37,064 nt of DNA, taken from the IMG/VR virus record IMGVR_UViG_3300030116_000146, positions 1 through 37,064 of that record; one strand, written 5' to 3'. Below, piece after piece: positions 1 through 8,262 of this stretch (the stretch's first letter is position 1; every line of letters begins with the position of its first letter). This stretch comes from a virus. The notes under the pieces are model-generated. The model was given only the letters and a program-made list of their open reading frames with translations, made no database searches and was not told the origin of the DNA. A program made the position numbers and the translations under genes.

Positions 1-121
1 CCTGAAACTGCTGGGTCTGTCATAAGGCTATAAGGGTAGTTTTTACTTAGTGTTTTTTTTACACTAACCTTATTGTATTTTTTACACTAACTATTTTTAT
101 AGTGTATTTTGTACACTAAGT
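1..121. repeat. Left copy of terminal direct repeat
   Basis: This stretch matches 36944-37064 in the same orientation over about 121 bases, with roughly seven substitutions and one single-base deletion by my alignment. A repeat at both contig ends normally means a circularly permuted or terminally redundant genome. The mismatches mean it is not a clean assembly overlap. It may be two diverged copies of a repeat array or an error-containing overlap. It starts with a comparatively GC-rich 35-base segment and continues into T-rich hairpins. Confidence 0.75.
47..119. repeat. ACACTAA iterons forming hairpins
   Basis: ACACTAA occurs at 61-67, 84-90 and 113-119. Inverted partners give two perfect 7-bp hairpins: TTAGTGT (47-53) with ACACTAA (61-67), and TAGTGTA (100-106) with TACACTA (112-118). 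The same pattern continues in the right terminal copy. Short AT-rich iterons with dyad symmetry next to a non-coding block are typical of replication origins or binding sites for a phage protein. Tandem terminators are an alternative because of the T runs. The function is inferred. Confidence 0.5.
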
Positions 122-297
122 TACAATTCAACATAATATTAAAAAAACTTATTTTAAGGCGTTTTAAGGCGTTGCAAGTCCTTTGTAAAGTGGTAACATT
201 TAAAAAAAAAGTTATTGCAATAGAACAAAATTACTAGATTAGAGTTTGTAATTTATTTGCATACTAACTACAAATTGTTAATAACTTTTATAAATAA

Positions 298-329
298 TTT
301 GTTTGTTTTATTAAATTTTATTATCTTTG
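298..329 (+). promoter_or_regulatory. Bacteroidota-type promoter for the left early genes
   Basis: A TTTG -33 element (298-301), a 20-bp spacer and a perfect TAnnTTTG -7 box (TATCTTTG, 322-329) match the known Bacteroidota sigma-factor consensus. The start codon at 358 lies 28 bases further on. It would transcribe the genes at 358, 564 and 713, up to the terminator near 2000. Confidence 0.7.
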
Positions 330-357
330 ACCTTTAATAATCAATAAATATAAAAAC

Positions 358-561
358 ATGAGTAAACCATTAAAAATGACCCCAAAGATGAGACAAGAAC
401 TAATGACTGATAAAGTAAATAACGATGTCAAGTTGTTTGTTTCAAAAGATACAGAATTAAAAATTGTTAATTTAAAAGTTCAGGCATTAGAAGCAGAAGT
501 AAAAGTTTTAAAGCATATAATTAACATGTATGCAAATCACGAAATTTACACAAATATATAA
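358..561 (+). CDS. Small hypothetical early protein, 67 aa
   Basis: I do not recognise this protein. It is 67 residues, rich in Lys and Glu, and its second half (residues about 30-58) has a heptad-like pattern of Leu/Val/Ile that could form a short coiled coil. There is no signal peptide, membrane segment or metal site. It starts at an ATG with an A-rich leader, 28 bases after a good early-type promoter. It is followed two bases later by a small membrane protein gene. Its place as first gene of an early transcript suggests a regulatory or host-takeover role, but nothing in the sequence shows it. Confidence 0.6.
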   Translation: MSKPLKMTPKMRQELMTDKVNNDVKLFVSKDTELKIVNLKVQALEAEVKVLKHIINMYANHEIYTNI

Positions 562-563
562 CT

Positions 564-710
564 ATGAAAAAAAAAGAAACCATATTTCACGACAACAAGA
601 CGTTTTCAGAGGTAATATCAGAAGCGTTTAAAAGTGCTATTTGCATAACTTTCTATCTATGCTTTTTTAGTGCTGTTTTAATAATACTAACTAACATTTT
701 AAATTTTTAA
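564..710 (+). CDS. Small single-pass membrane protein, 48 aa
   Basis: This ORF fits exactly between its neighbours: ATG at 564, two bases after the previous stop, and TAA at 708-710, two bases before the next ATG. The 48-residue product begins with charged MKKKETIF and has one hydrophobic segment at about residues 24-46, consistent with a single transmembrane helix and a positively charged cytoplasmic N-terminus. No family is recognised. Small early membrane proteins in phages often affect the host envelope or superinfection, but that is inference. Its 3' end contains the CTAAC leader motif of the next gene. Confidence 0.6.
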   Translation: MKKKETIFHDNKTFSEVISEAFKSAICITFYLCFFSAVLIILTNILNF

Positions 711-712
711 TT

Positions 713-1846
713 ATGAAAAATAAAAACATAATAACAACCGCAATAAATTACACAGCTTTAACACTTGAAAAGTCTAAAGACTTTGACCAGTTCAAACACT
801 TAGAAATAAGCGATAGTAACCCCTTAATGATAAAGTACATTAAACAAGATAAAATTCAAAGTTTGAAAGACTTTCAAAATATTGACTTTGTAAATAGTAA
901 AAAGCAAAAGAATTATTTAGATGAAACTTCAATCATTAAACTATTAAATAAAATGTTTAAGGCCAGTACTACAGAAGAAGTAAAAACGATAAATGAAGTT
1001 GGCGAAAAGATAAACAAACTCTTAAAAACTGATAGCGTTAAGGATTTACAACTTTTCTTTTATGATGATTTGCCAACCTTTTACAATCAAGAAAATTGTA
1101 AATTAAAAACTTTGTCAAATGGTTCATGTATGGAAGGAAAACCAAAAGAATTTTTTGAGATATACAACAAGTTTATAAATACAAAGACGCAAATTGTCGG
1201 ACTCAGGAAGGGTCAAAGCGTTATTGCTCGAGCTATACTTTGGACAAAAAAACAGGATAATAAAACGCTTTATTTTTTAGATAGAATTTACATTGCTTCA
1301 CAATATGATAACGATTTGAAAGAACATCTACAAGCTAAATTATGGGCAAAAGTTAAGAGGGCCTTAAGATTAAAAAAACTGGATTGTTTTAATTGCCATT
1401 ATATTAAAAAGCATTATGAACGAAAAGGAGTTTTAAAATTGGATAAGCAACTTAAAGAATTTATTAATTTTAAAAACTATGCACCATTTGAAATTCAAAT
1501 CACCCAATACAATTTTGATAGCTTGGAATGTTACCCTTATATAGATTATTTCAGACATTTTAAAGAAACGGCAAACAATTATAAAAGTTGCCCAGAGGAC
1601 GAAAGTTCCATTCAACTTGACCAGACTGACGGAGAATATACAAGTTCAGAGAATAAGGAGTATTGCGAATATGATGGAGAATACTACGACGTAGACCAGT
1701 GTTGTTGGAGTGATATGGACAATTGTTACTACTACGAGGAAAACTGCAGATATATAGATGAACGTGGCGACTATGTCTCTATAGATGACGCAATATACAA
1801 TGATTATTCCGGTGAGTACCATTATAGAGAAGATTTAAATATTTAA
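713..1846 (+). CDS. Early protein of unknown function with Tyr/Asp-rich C-terminal repeats, 377 aa
   Basis: No family can be named. The N-terminal 110 residues are Lys-rich and probably helical. A central region, about residues 135-235, contains GSCMEGKP, then ARAILW and LDRIY; I recall a similar arrangement (SCM, RAxLW, DRIY) in uncharacterised phage and plasmid proteins. The last 70 residues have a periodic pattern of aromatic, Asp/Glu and Cys residues (CEYDGEYYDVD, CCWSDMDNCYYYEENC, RYIDERGDYV) at about 15-20 residue spacing, suggesting short repeats, perhaps metal-binding through Cys and Asp. It is the last gene of the left early transcript and is followed by a terminator. Its leader (690-704) is perfectly complementary to part of the intergenic transcript at 29767-29781. 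Confidence 0.75.
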   Translation: MKNKNIITTAINYTALTLEKSKDFDQFKHLEISDSNPLMIKYIKQDKIQSLKDFQNIDFVNSKKQKNYLDETSIIKLLNKMFKASTTEEVKTINEVGEKINKLLKTDSVKDLQLFFYDDLPTFYNQENCKLKTLSNGSCMEGKPKEFFEIYNKFINTKTQIVGLRKGQSVIARAILWTKKQDNKTLYFLDRIYIASQYDNDLKEHLQAKLWAKVKRALRLKKLDCFNCHYIKKHYERKGVLKLDKQLKEFINFKNYAPFEIQITQYNFDSLECYPYIDYFRHFKETANNYKSCPEDESSIQLDQTDGEYTSSENKEYCEYDGEYYDVDQCCWSDMDNCYYYEENCRYIDERGDYVSIDDAIYNDYSGEYHYREDLNI

Positions 1847-1986
1847 CCTAATTACTAACTAAAAATAACGCTTATGCACATATACTTTTAACAATTTTAA
1901 CAATATACCATTAAGTAACGAAACATTAACTATTTTGTTTTTTATTATAATACTTTTTGGGTGCTAGTTAAAGTTGCAAATAAATT

Positions 1987-2038
1987 GCAGGGCATGAAAA
2001 TAATTTTTATAAAATGCTTTTTTTGTCCTGCTTTTTTT
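1987..2038 (+). terminator. Intrinsic terminator after the left early genes
   Basis: GCAGGGCA (1987-1994) pairs with TGTCCTGC (2024-2031), an 8-bp stem with one G-U pair, followed directly by seven T residues. An inner GCAT/ATGC pairing is an alternative fold. It lies 140 bases after the stop at 1846 and would end the transcript begun at the 298-329 promoter. Confidence 0.65.
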
Positions 2039-2093
2039 CTTCATTTACGCAAATTTTTAGAAAAAAACTTTTCAACAAAATGAATTTTCTTTA

Positions 2094-2172
2094 ATTTTTT
2101 GCAAATTCCCAGCGAAAAAGCTAAATTTTTGCAAAATCCGTAATTTTTGCGCGTTATCTATTTTGTGCAAAT
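2094..2172. repeat. TTTTTGCAAA-type short repeats
   Basis: Four related sites occur in a row: ATTTTTTGCAAAT (2094-2106), AAATTTTTGCAAAA (2123-2136), TAATTTTTGCGCG (2141-2153) and TATTTTGTGCAAAT (2159-2172). Spacing is about 29, 18 and 18 bases. They could be iterons, operator sites or overlapping weak -7 boxes. The sequence does not decide between these. Confidence 0.4.
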
Positions 2173-2372
2173 ACACACCCACGCACCAAATCATAATTCA
2201 ATTTCATAATTACAACTTGTAAGTTATTTTAGGGGGAAATAATTGTATAGTAAGTTTACCTATTTTCAATTTCAACATTGTTTCTTTTGGTATTAGATAT
2301 ACTAATTGCGATATGAGCAATAGTGTATCCTATAAGATTTACGAAGGTATAAGAAAATAAATTAAATATTAA

Positions 2373-2439
2373 GAAGTTTTTGGCAATATAGAAATTTCCA
2401 AAAATTTCTTGTCCTATAAATTTTATTGTATTTTATTTG
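2373..2439 (+). promoter_or_regulatory. Late promoter element 1 (block A)
   Basis: CCAAAAATTTC (2398-2408) is followed by exactly 23 bases and a -7-like box TTTATTTG (2432-2439, one mismatch to TAnnTTTG). A perfect inverted copy of the consensus, GAAGTTTTTGG, lies at 2373-2383. The same element with the same 23-base spacing stands before the other two late blocks, at 9709 and 22761. It precedes the gene at 2469. Confidence 0.65.
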
Positions 2440-2468
2440 TGCCTTAGTATAAACAAAAAATATAAAAA

Positions 2469-2771
2469 ATGGCAGAACCATATATTAGTAACGCAAACGC
2501 ACCTTCATTAGAAGCTATAGCTGGAATTGAAGCACTTGGTCAAGCTGATGGTGTAGAAGTATTCACTACTGCAGCACAGACTGGTAAAGACTTTTATGCA
2601 ATACATTTCATACAAGAAAGTGTTATAAGTTCAATTTCATCTTCTCAAGCAACTGGGGAGAGTGCATTACAGACAACTATACCTGCAGGTACTACTCTTT
2701 TCCTAAGAGTTCAGAGTATTACATTAAGTAGTGGGTTAGCAATAGGATACAACAAGTACACATTAGGATAA
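2469..2771 (+). CDS. Small virion-type protein, 100 aa
   Basis: This 100-residue protein is Ser/Thr/Ala-rich, without Cys, and ends with the pattern IPAGTTLFLRVQSITLSSG followed by a short tail. I know this IPAGTT...LTSG ending from small uncharacterised proteins of marine tailed phages, usually encoded among structural genes. It probably folds as a compact beta domain and is a decoration or fibre-associated protein, which is inference. It is the first gene of late block A, 30 bases after the -7-like box, with an A-rich leader. The next gene, a large fibre, starts four bases after its stop. Confidence 0.65.
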   Translation: MAEPYISNANAPSLEAIAGIEALGQADGVEVFTTAAQTGKDFYAIHFIQESVISSISSSQATGESALQTTIPAGTTLFLRVQSITLSSGLAIGYNKYTLG

Positions 2772-2774
2772 CAT

Positions 2775-5700
2775 ATGCTTAAGTTAGCACAAAATACTAG
2801 CATATCTACAGAGCCTATCTACAAGTTCCAAAACGAGCATAGCGTAGACTTTGATGGTGTAGATGACTTTATACAGTTAGGGCATGGATTTACATACACA
2901 CAACACACTGTAAGCGCTTGGATAAAATTAGGTGAAATAAGTAGGACACATACAATATTATCAGGTAGAGATAGCAGCACAGATTTAATTAGATTTTGGG
3001 TTGCTAGTTCAGACAACAAAGTTAGATTTAGATTAGGAGATGGAAGTAACACAACAGTCACTAACCCAACAGCATTAGAAGCCGACAGGTGGTATCACGT
3101 TGTTGGAACATATGACGGTAAGGATTTAAAAATATATGTTGATTCTGTTTTAGGGCATAGTTTAGCAGCATCAAAAAATGTGAATGTTACTGATAATCTA
3201 AAAATTGGAGAAGATGATAGTAGTAATAGATTTATGGGTAATATAGATGAACTGGCAATATGGGACAGGGCATTAACACAAGCAGAGATTACAGAGATAT
3301 ACAGAATAAAGTATGGTGCTAACTTAATACAGAACGGTAGATTTGATGAGTTAGGTAGTGAGTTGGTATCTAATACTAACTTCACAATGGGTGCAGACCT
3401 CATACAGAATGGTAGTTTAGATGAGTTAGGCAGTGAATTAATTCCTGATGGTAATTTTACAAGTCAGTCAGCAGTTGATTTTTGGAGTATAGCTACAACA
3501 GATAGTGAACCAAGAGCAACAAAATCATTACAAGATGGTTTTATGAGATTGACTTTTGTAAATGTTGGAACGCCACCTGCAGCTAATGGTTCAGCTTTAT
3601 TTAAGTCAGGTATAGTAACATCAGGAAAATCTTATAGAGTAACATTTAGAGCAAAAGGAACGGCTAGTGTTAATTTTGGTTCTATTGGAGATAATAATAG
3701 TATTAGTTCAAATCCACAATATGTTATTTCTAACCCAAATTTAACAACATCTTTTCAAGACTATGAATTTTATGTACCAGTTACTAGCACTACATTTAGA
3801 TTATATTTAACTGGTAGTATTGAAGCTGGTCAAACCTTAGATATAACTAATATATCAGTAAAACAAGTAGACCCAAATGACAGATGGAGTTTAGATACAG
3901 GTTGGGCATATAGCAATAATGGTGTAACTTGCTCATCAGGTAATGGTACTTTTCAAACAAATGGTCTTACCTTAACAGACGCTACATTTCACAAACTTAC
4001 ATTTGATATAGTAAATTATGAAAGTGGCAATTTAAAAGTTGATTTAGGTAATAGTGCAACTGATGCTACCTTTACCTCTGCAGGTAGTAAAACAATCTTT
4101 ATGAACTCAGGGGGTTTTCGCAGACCTAGATTTTATGGTGGTGCATTTAGAGGTACAATAAGTAACATCACAGTACAAGAAATATCAGGCTGGAATGTCT
4201 CTCAGTATAGAGGTTTTGCAATAAATACAGATGGTCATTTAGAAATAAATAGTAGTTTAGTAGAAGATACAGGCAGTATTACATATGCTAGTTTGTCTTT
4301 ACCAAGTTCACCTTTTGTTGTTGGTAAAACTTATAAAGTAGTTATTACAGACCTAAATGTCACAAGTGGTGCTTTTGAATTGAAATATGGAAGGGTTCAT
4401 AACTCAACACCTGCAAGACCTGTAATAACATCTGCTGATAATGGAACTTATGTAGAGTATTTTGAAGCTGTAAATACTGCAGATGACATAACTATAAATA
4501 ATTTAGGTGGTACTCTTGCTACTTTAAGTAGTATATCTATAAAACAAGTAGACCCTAACAATAGGTGGAATGACATAGATGGTAAATTTACTTTTGTTAA
4601 TAACGGTGGTAAATTATCAGGTAACAGTTCAGGATTAGCTAGATTATATGCTCAAAACCCAAGTTCTTTAACAAGTGCAGGTAAAACATACAAAGTTAGT
4701 TATACTGTCGTAGAAAATAACGGTACGTCTTTACAACACTATGACGGAGATAGTTACGAAACAATTACAAGTACAGTAGGCGACCACTCATTTACATATA
4801 CAAGACAGGGTTCTAACAATAATTTTATTTTAAGAAATGCAAGTGGTGATAGTGCTTTTATAGTTTTAACTAACATAATGTTACAAGAACAAAAATATGT
4901 AGCTACTAACCTTAAATTAAACAAAGGTAATTACAAGTCAGCAGACCCTGTCATAGTATCTACAAAGAGTGTTGATTTTGACGGTAGTGACGCATATTTA
5001 GATGCAGGTAATGTAGGTGCTGTAAAGACTTTGTCTTTTTGGTTTAATCCTGATAGTGATATTACTGAAGATTCACCTTCAACAAGATTATTTGGTTTTA
5101 GTGGAACAAGTTATATCGGAATATCTATTGGAAATTCTACTAGTATGTTGGTAGGCGAAGTACTTACTGTTTTGCCTACTGGTAATAGCAGAACAGGAAC
5201 TACACATACATTTGATGCAGGTAGGTGGTATCATGTTGCAGTAGTATGGAATGAAACTCAAGAATACTATGATATATTTATTAACGGTGTAGCAAGAACA
5301 GATTTAAATACAGGTACAGGCGTAAACAGTAATTTTGATAGTTTTCTTATTGGTACAGCTAACGACACAGCAAATTACTTTAATGGTCAAATAGACGAAG
5401 TAGCAATATTTAACACATCACTTACATCTAGCCAAATTGTAGAAATATACAATCAAGGAGTACCTGCACGTCTAGAGGGTGATGTAACAGGACATTGGAA
5501 GATGGGTGACGGCACACTAGATGAAGCACCACTAATAGCAGACCAAACAAATGCTACTTTATCAAGTCAACTATTAGATTTAACAACTGGTTCTGCGTCA
5601 AGTCCTACTTTTTGGAATGTAGCGTCTAGTACTGTTCTTAATTATCTAGGTGGTAGTTTTAGTTTGAATTACTATGAAACAGGATTTACAGTAACAGAAG

Positions 5701-6569
5701 GTTTAATTTACAAAATAACACTTACAATAAGTAATTATACAGGTACTTTAGATTTAGGTTGGAGCAGTACAGGTGGTATTCCTTCTATAATGCGTCTTTC
5801 AGGCAATGGTACTGTTTCTACTTTTTTTGTTGCAACTGGCAATAATGGACTTAGAATATTTGGCAGAAACACAAATACTGCTACGTTGACTGTTTCTTTA
5901 AATCAAGTAAACGGCAACCCTGCACTAATGATAAACACACCTACAATAGTAACAGACGCACCACTTACTAAGATTAGAAACTATTACAGAATGGGTGATG
6001 GTATATTAGATTTTTTCATGAGCCAAACAGGAAGTAGCTCTACTACACTAACAGACGGTGTTATATGTGATATGATAGAACCAAGCTTAGGTAGTGAGTT
6101 AGTGATTAATGGTGATTTTAGTATAGCTGTTGGAGAGCCAAATGCAGGTTGGGGTACAGGTAGTGGTTGGACAATAGATACATCTAATAATAGAGCAGTA
6201 AGAGATGCAGAACAAACAGGTAACTCTCAGATATATCAAACTATTGCAGTTGAACAAGATAAGGTTTATAGAATTGAATATACTAGAGAATATTTAAGTG
6301 GTGGTGGTCAGACTAACTTGTTTAGTGATTTTATAGAAGATGATACCAACACAACTAGAGGTAGATTTGTAAACACAGAAACTAACAAACTATTTACTGT
6401 TGTTACATATTTTCAACCACAATATACAGGAAACTTTATTTTACAAGTATATGGTATAAGTACTTTTTCAGGTATAATAACAAATGTAAGTATGAAAGAA
6501 GTAAATGGTGTTGCAGGATTAATGCAAAACATGACAGAATCAAGTATAACAAATGACGTACCAAGTTAA
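2775..6569 (+). CDS. Giant modular lectin-like tail fibre / adhesin, 1264 aa
   Basis: Two LamG/ConA-like lectin modules are visible: one at about residues 20-180 (VDFDGVDDFIQLG, then WYHVVGTYDG, then GNIDELAIWDRALTQAEI) and a second at about 730-900 (VDFDGSDAYLDAG, WYHVAVVWNE, GQIDEVAIFNTSL). Between and after them are about six CBM-like jelly-roll repeats, recognisable by LxNGxF starts, a TSGKSYRVTF-type strand and endings such as ISVKQVDPNDRW and ISIKQVDPNNRW. The C-terminus (GLMQNMTESSITNDVP) resembles that of the 396-aa fibre at 17369. LamG and CBM folds bind carbohydrate, so a role in recognising capsule or exopolysaccharide is likely. There is no chaperone domain or visible enzyme motif. 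It is in late block A, directly after a small virion-type protein. Confidence 0.8.
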   Translation: MLKLAQNTSISTEPIYKFQNEHSVDFDGVDDFIQLGHGFTYTQHTVSAWIKLGEISRTHTILSGRDSSTDLIRFWVASSDNKVRFRLGDGSNTTVTNPTALEADRWYHVVGTYDGKDLKIYVDSVLGHSLAASKNVNVTDNLKIGEDDSSNRFMGNIDELAIWDRALTQAEITEIYRIKYGANLIQNGRFDELGSELVSNTNFTMGADLIQNGSLDELGSELIPDGNFTSQSAVDFWSIATTDSEPRATKSLQDGFMRLTFVNVGTPPAANGSALFKSGIVTSGKSYRVTFRAKGTASVNFGSIGDNNSISSNPQYVISNPNLTTSFQDYEFYVPVTSTTFRLYLTGSIEAGQTLDITNISVKQVDPNDRWSLDTGWAYSNNGVTCSSGNGTFQTNGLTLTDATFHKLTFDIVNYESGNLKVDLGNSATDATFTSAGSKTIFMNSGGFRRPRFYGGAFRGTISNITVQEISGWNVSQYRGFAINTDGHLEINSSLVEDTGSITYASLSLPSSPFVVGKTYKVVITDLNVTSGAFELKYGRVHNSTPARPVITSADNGTYVEYFEAVNTADDITINNLGGTLATLSSISIKQVDPNNRWNDIDGKFTFVNNGGKLSGNSSGLARLYAQNPSSLTSAGKTYKVSYTVVENNGTSLQHYDGDSYETITSTVGDHSFTYTRQGSNNNFILRNASGDSAFIVLTNIMLQEQKYVATNLKLNKGNYKSADPVIVSTKSVDFDGSDAYLDAGNVGAVKTLSFWFNPDSDITEDSPSTRLFGFSGTSYIGISIGNSTSMLVGEVLTVLPTGNSRTGTTHTFDAGRWYHVAVVWNETQEYYDIFINGVARTDLNTGTGVNSNFDSFLIGTANDTANYFNGQIDEVAIFNTSLTSSQIVEIYNQGVPARLEGDVTGHWKMGDGTLDEAPLIADQTNATLSSQLLDLTTGSASSPTFWNVASSTVLNYLGGSFSLNYYETGFTVTEGLIYKITLTISNYTGTLDLGWSSTGGIPSIMRLSGNGTVSTFFVATGNNGLRIFGRNTNTATLTVSLNQVNGNPALMINTPTIVTDAPLTKIRNYYRMGDGILDFFMSQTGSSSTTLTDGVICDMIEPSLGSELVINGDFSIAVGEPNAGWGTGSGWTIDTSNNRAVRDAEQTGNSQIYQTIAVEQDKVYRIEYTREYLSGGGQTNLFSDFIEDDTNTTRGRFVNTETNKLFTVVTYFQPQYTGNFILQVYGISTFSGIITNVSMKEVNGVAGLMQNMTESSITNDVPS

Positions 6570-6580
6570 AAATTAAAATT

Positions 6581-6829
6581 ATGAGAAAATACGCAATATG
6601 TGACATAGAATTATTAGACGAAGTAGATGCTGAGGGTAACCCAGTATTTAAGTTTAGTGAGGTCTTAGAGTCTAGTAGGCAAACAATAAGAATATCTAAT
6701 GATGGTTTATTATTTATAGCTAAGTGGGACGGTGATACTCCTATTTTTTTAAATGATGTAGACACTTACACACACGCAGAAATATTAGAAGAACTAAAAA
6801 GTTCTAATTGGACAAGTAACGAAGAATAA
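6581..6829 (+). CDS. Small hypothetical protein, 82 aa
   Basis: This is an acidic 82-residue protein starting MRKYAICDIELLD and ending in Glu residues. It alternates short hydrophobic strands with acidic loops and has a C-terminal helix-like segment (HAEILEELKSS). No motif, membrane segment or signal peptide is visible. It lies 11 bases after the large fibre gene and one base before the next gene, so it is co-translated with late block A. It could be a small fibre-associated or assembly protein; nothing proves this. Confidence 0.6.
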   Translation: MRKYAICDIELLDEVDAEGNPVFKFSEVLESSRQTIRISNDGLLFIAKWDGDTPIFLNDVDTYTHAEILEELKSSNWTSNEE

Positions 6830-6830
6830 T

Positions 6831-7874
6831 ATGCCTTGCTACGAATGTGATAACGGTAAATGGAGATTTGGAGAAAGTGGTAGATGCCAATACGACTCCA
6901 AAATGGTATGCGAAGATGCAAATAAAGATTATTATGCAGAAGAAACATACAGTGATTACCCACAATCAGCAACAAATAATGCCAAAAGAGCTATAAAATA
7001 TAAAGAAGAAAATGGTAGTTCTTGTGGAACTCAGGTTGGCTGGACAAGAGCTAGACAGTTAGCAAACAGAGAAGCACTAACAAGAAGCACTATTGCCAGA
7101 ATGGCAAGTTTTAAAAGACACCAACAACACAAAGACGTGCCTTATGATGAAGGGTGTGGAGGCCTAATGTGGGACTGTTGGGGAGGTAGCAGTGGAATTG
7201 AGTGGGCAATAAGAAAATTAGAACAAATAGACAGAAAAAAATCTATGAACAATCAAGAAGAAGAAAAAAAGAGAAAGATAGAAATATCTGAAAGAATGGA
7301 AAAGGCTCTAAAAAATAAAATGGAAGAGCATAACGAAGATGTAAAAGACTTAGATGTAGCATGGAATCCAAAAGTAACTATGGCAAAACTTAGAAAATGT
7401 TTTATCAGAGGGGTTGGAGCTTACTACACTAATCCTGAAAGCGTAAGAGAGAATGTAACAGGGCCTGACCAGTGGGCTTTGGCTCGTTGTAATTCTTTCC
7501 TTTATGCTTTGAGAAATGGTAGATATAGAAGTGGCAAACACGACACAGACTTACTACCTGAAAAACACCCAATGAGAAATACTAAAAAAGAGAAAAACAT
7601 GGCTGATAAGAAAAAATATTATAGTGATGATTCTCATGATTATCATTTTCACTTTACGCATGATATGATGGAAGAACTACATACAAGAGGTGAGTTAGAA
7701 GTTTTAGTTGAAGAAGGAGACAAAGAAATGAGTATTATGTTTACTTTTGACAATGCAGATAACAGACACAAAGACGACGAAAAGTATGGAGAGCTTACAC
7801 AAGCAATGCTTGATAAAGAGTTAGATGAATACATTGAGAAGTTAAAAAACACTATAATTGAGAATATAAAATAA
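6831..7874 (+). CDS. Cys-rich late protein with two phage-associated domains, 347 aa
   Basis: Residues 1-35 form a Cys-containing head (CYECDNGKWRFG, then C19 and C27). Residues about 45-135 (NAKRAIKYKEENGSSCGTQ through WDCWGGSSGIEWAIRKLEQ) resemble a small helical domain I recall from phage head proteins and proteases. Residues about 175-250 (WNPKVTMAKLRKCFIRGVGA, then GPDQWALARCNSFLYALRNG and DLLPEKHP) resemble another uncharacterised domain found in marine phage proteins, possibly DUF5872-like; that assignment is from memory. The C-terminal 90 residues are Lys/Glu/Asp-rich with a His/Asp patch. Its place between fibre and terminase genes points to a head or packaging role. No catalytic residues could be identified. 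Confidence 0.65.
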   Translation: MPCYECDNGKWRFGESGRCQYDSKMVCEDANKDYYAEETYSDYPQSATNNAKRAIKYKEENGSSCGTQVGWTRARQLANREALTRSTIARMASFKRHQQHKDVPYDEGCGGLMWDCWGGSSGIEWAIRKLEQIDRKKSMNNQEEEKKRKIEISERMEKALKNKMEEHNEDVKDLDVAWNPKVTMAKLRKCFIRGVGAYYTNPESVRENVTGPDQWALARCNSFLYALRNGRYRSGKHDTDLLPEKHPMRNTKKEKNMADKKKYYSDDSHDYHFHFTHDMMEELHTRGELEVLVEEGDKEMSIMFTFDNADNRHKDDEKYGELTQAMLDKELDEYIEKLKNTIIENIK

Positions 7875-7875
7875 T

Positions 7876-8262
7876 ATGTCAAAAGATAAATTAGATGAGC
7901 TAAACCCTTATAAGGACGCAGCTAAGAAATATTTTCCAAATGGGGGCGAAATAAACACTTCAGGGCGTAGAAAAGGTGATAAGACCAAGAACACTGTGAA
8001 AGTGACTAAGATTAGCCGAAATGCCCTTACATGGGCTTTAGAAGGTCATTCTACTAAGATTAGAATGGCTCTTGATGCTTTATTTGAAGAAAATCCTGAA
8101 GCGTACATAAATGCAGTATCTAAACTGTTAAATTATACAGTACCTAAACTTTCTTCTGCAGAAATAAACGACAATACGACTAAAAAGGTCAAGATAGAAC
8201 TTAATGATGACGTGAGTATAGATGATTTAAGAGCAAAACTTGACGAAATTGACAACAACTGA
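7876..8262 (+). CDS. terS: Probable small terminase subunit, 128 aa
   Basis: The 128-residue protein starts with NPYKDAAKKYFPNGG, then a basic stretch GRRKGDKTKNTVKVTKISRNALTWALEGHSTK, and ends in an acidic tail. A Lys/Arg-rich N-terminal half with a helical segment at about residues 50-90, encoded just upstream of and overlapping the large terminase gene, is the standard place for the DNA-recognition subunit of the packaging motor. The identification rests mostly on this position and size. A canonical HTH is not obvious. It starts at ATG 7876, two bases after the previous stop. Confidence 0.6.
   Translation: MSKDKLDELNPYKDAAKKYFPNGGEINTSGRRKGDKTKNTVKVTKISRNALTWALEGHSTKIRMALDALFEENPEAYINAVSKLLNYTVPKLSSAEINDNTTKKVKIELNDDVSIDDLRAKLDEIDNN

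Larger units (their letters stand above)
1847..2397. other. Non-coding early/late junction
   Basis: About 620 bases up to the next gene at 2469 hold no convincing gene. An early-gene-like leader (ACTAACTAAAAATAACG) at 1855-1871 precedes ATG 1874, but that frame stops after five codons and may be a gene remnant. Further on are an intrinsic terminator (1987-2038), a set of TTTTTGCAAA-type repeats (2094-2172), a small palindrome ATTAG-ATATA-CTAAT near 2292-2306, and finally the late promoter element. The repeats and AT richness make it the second candidate for a replication origin, besides the terminal repeats. Confidence 0.6.

Noticed and set aside
1874-1891. Five-codon ORF after a CTAACTAA leader
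   Set aside because: Too short to be called a gene; noted as a possible remnant.
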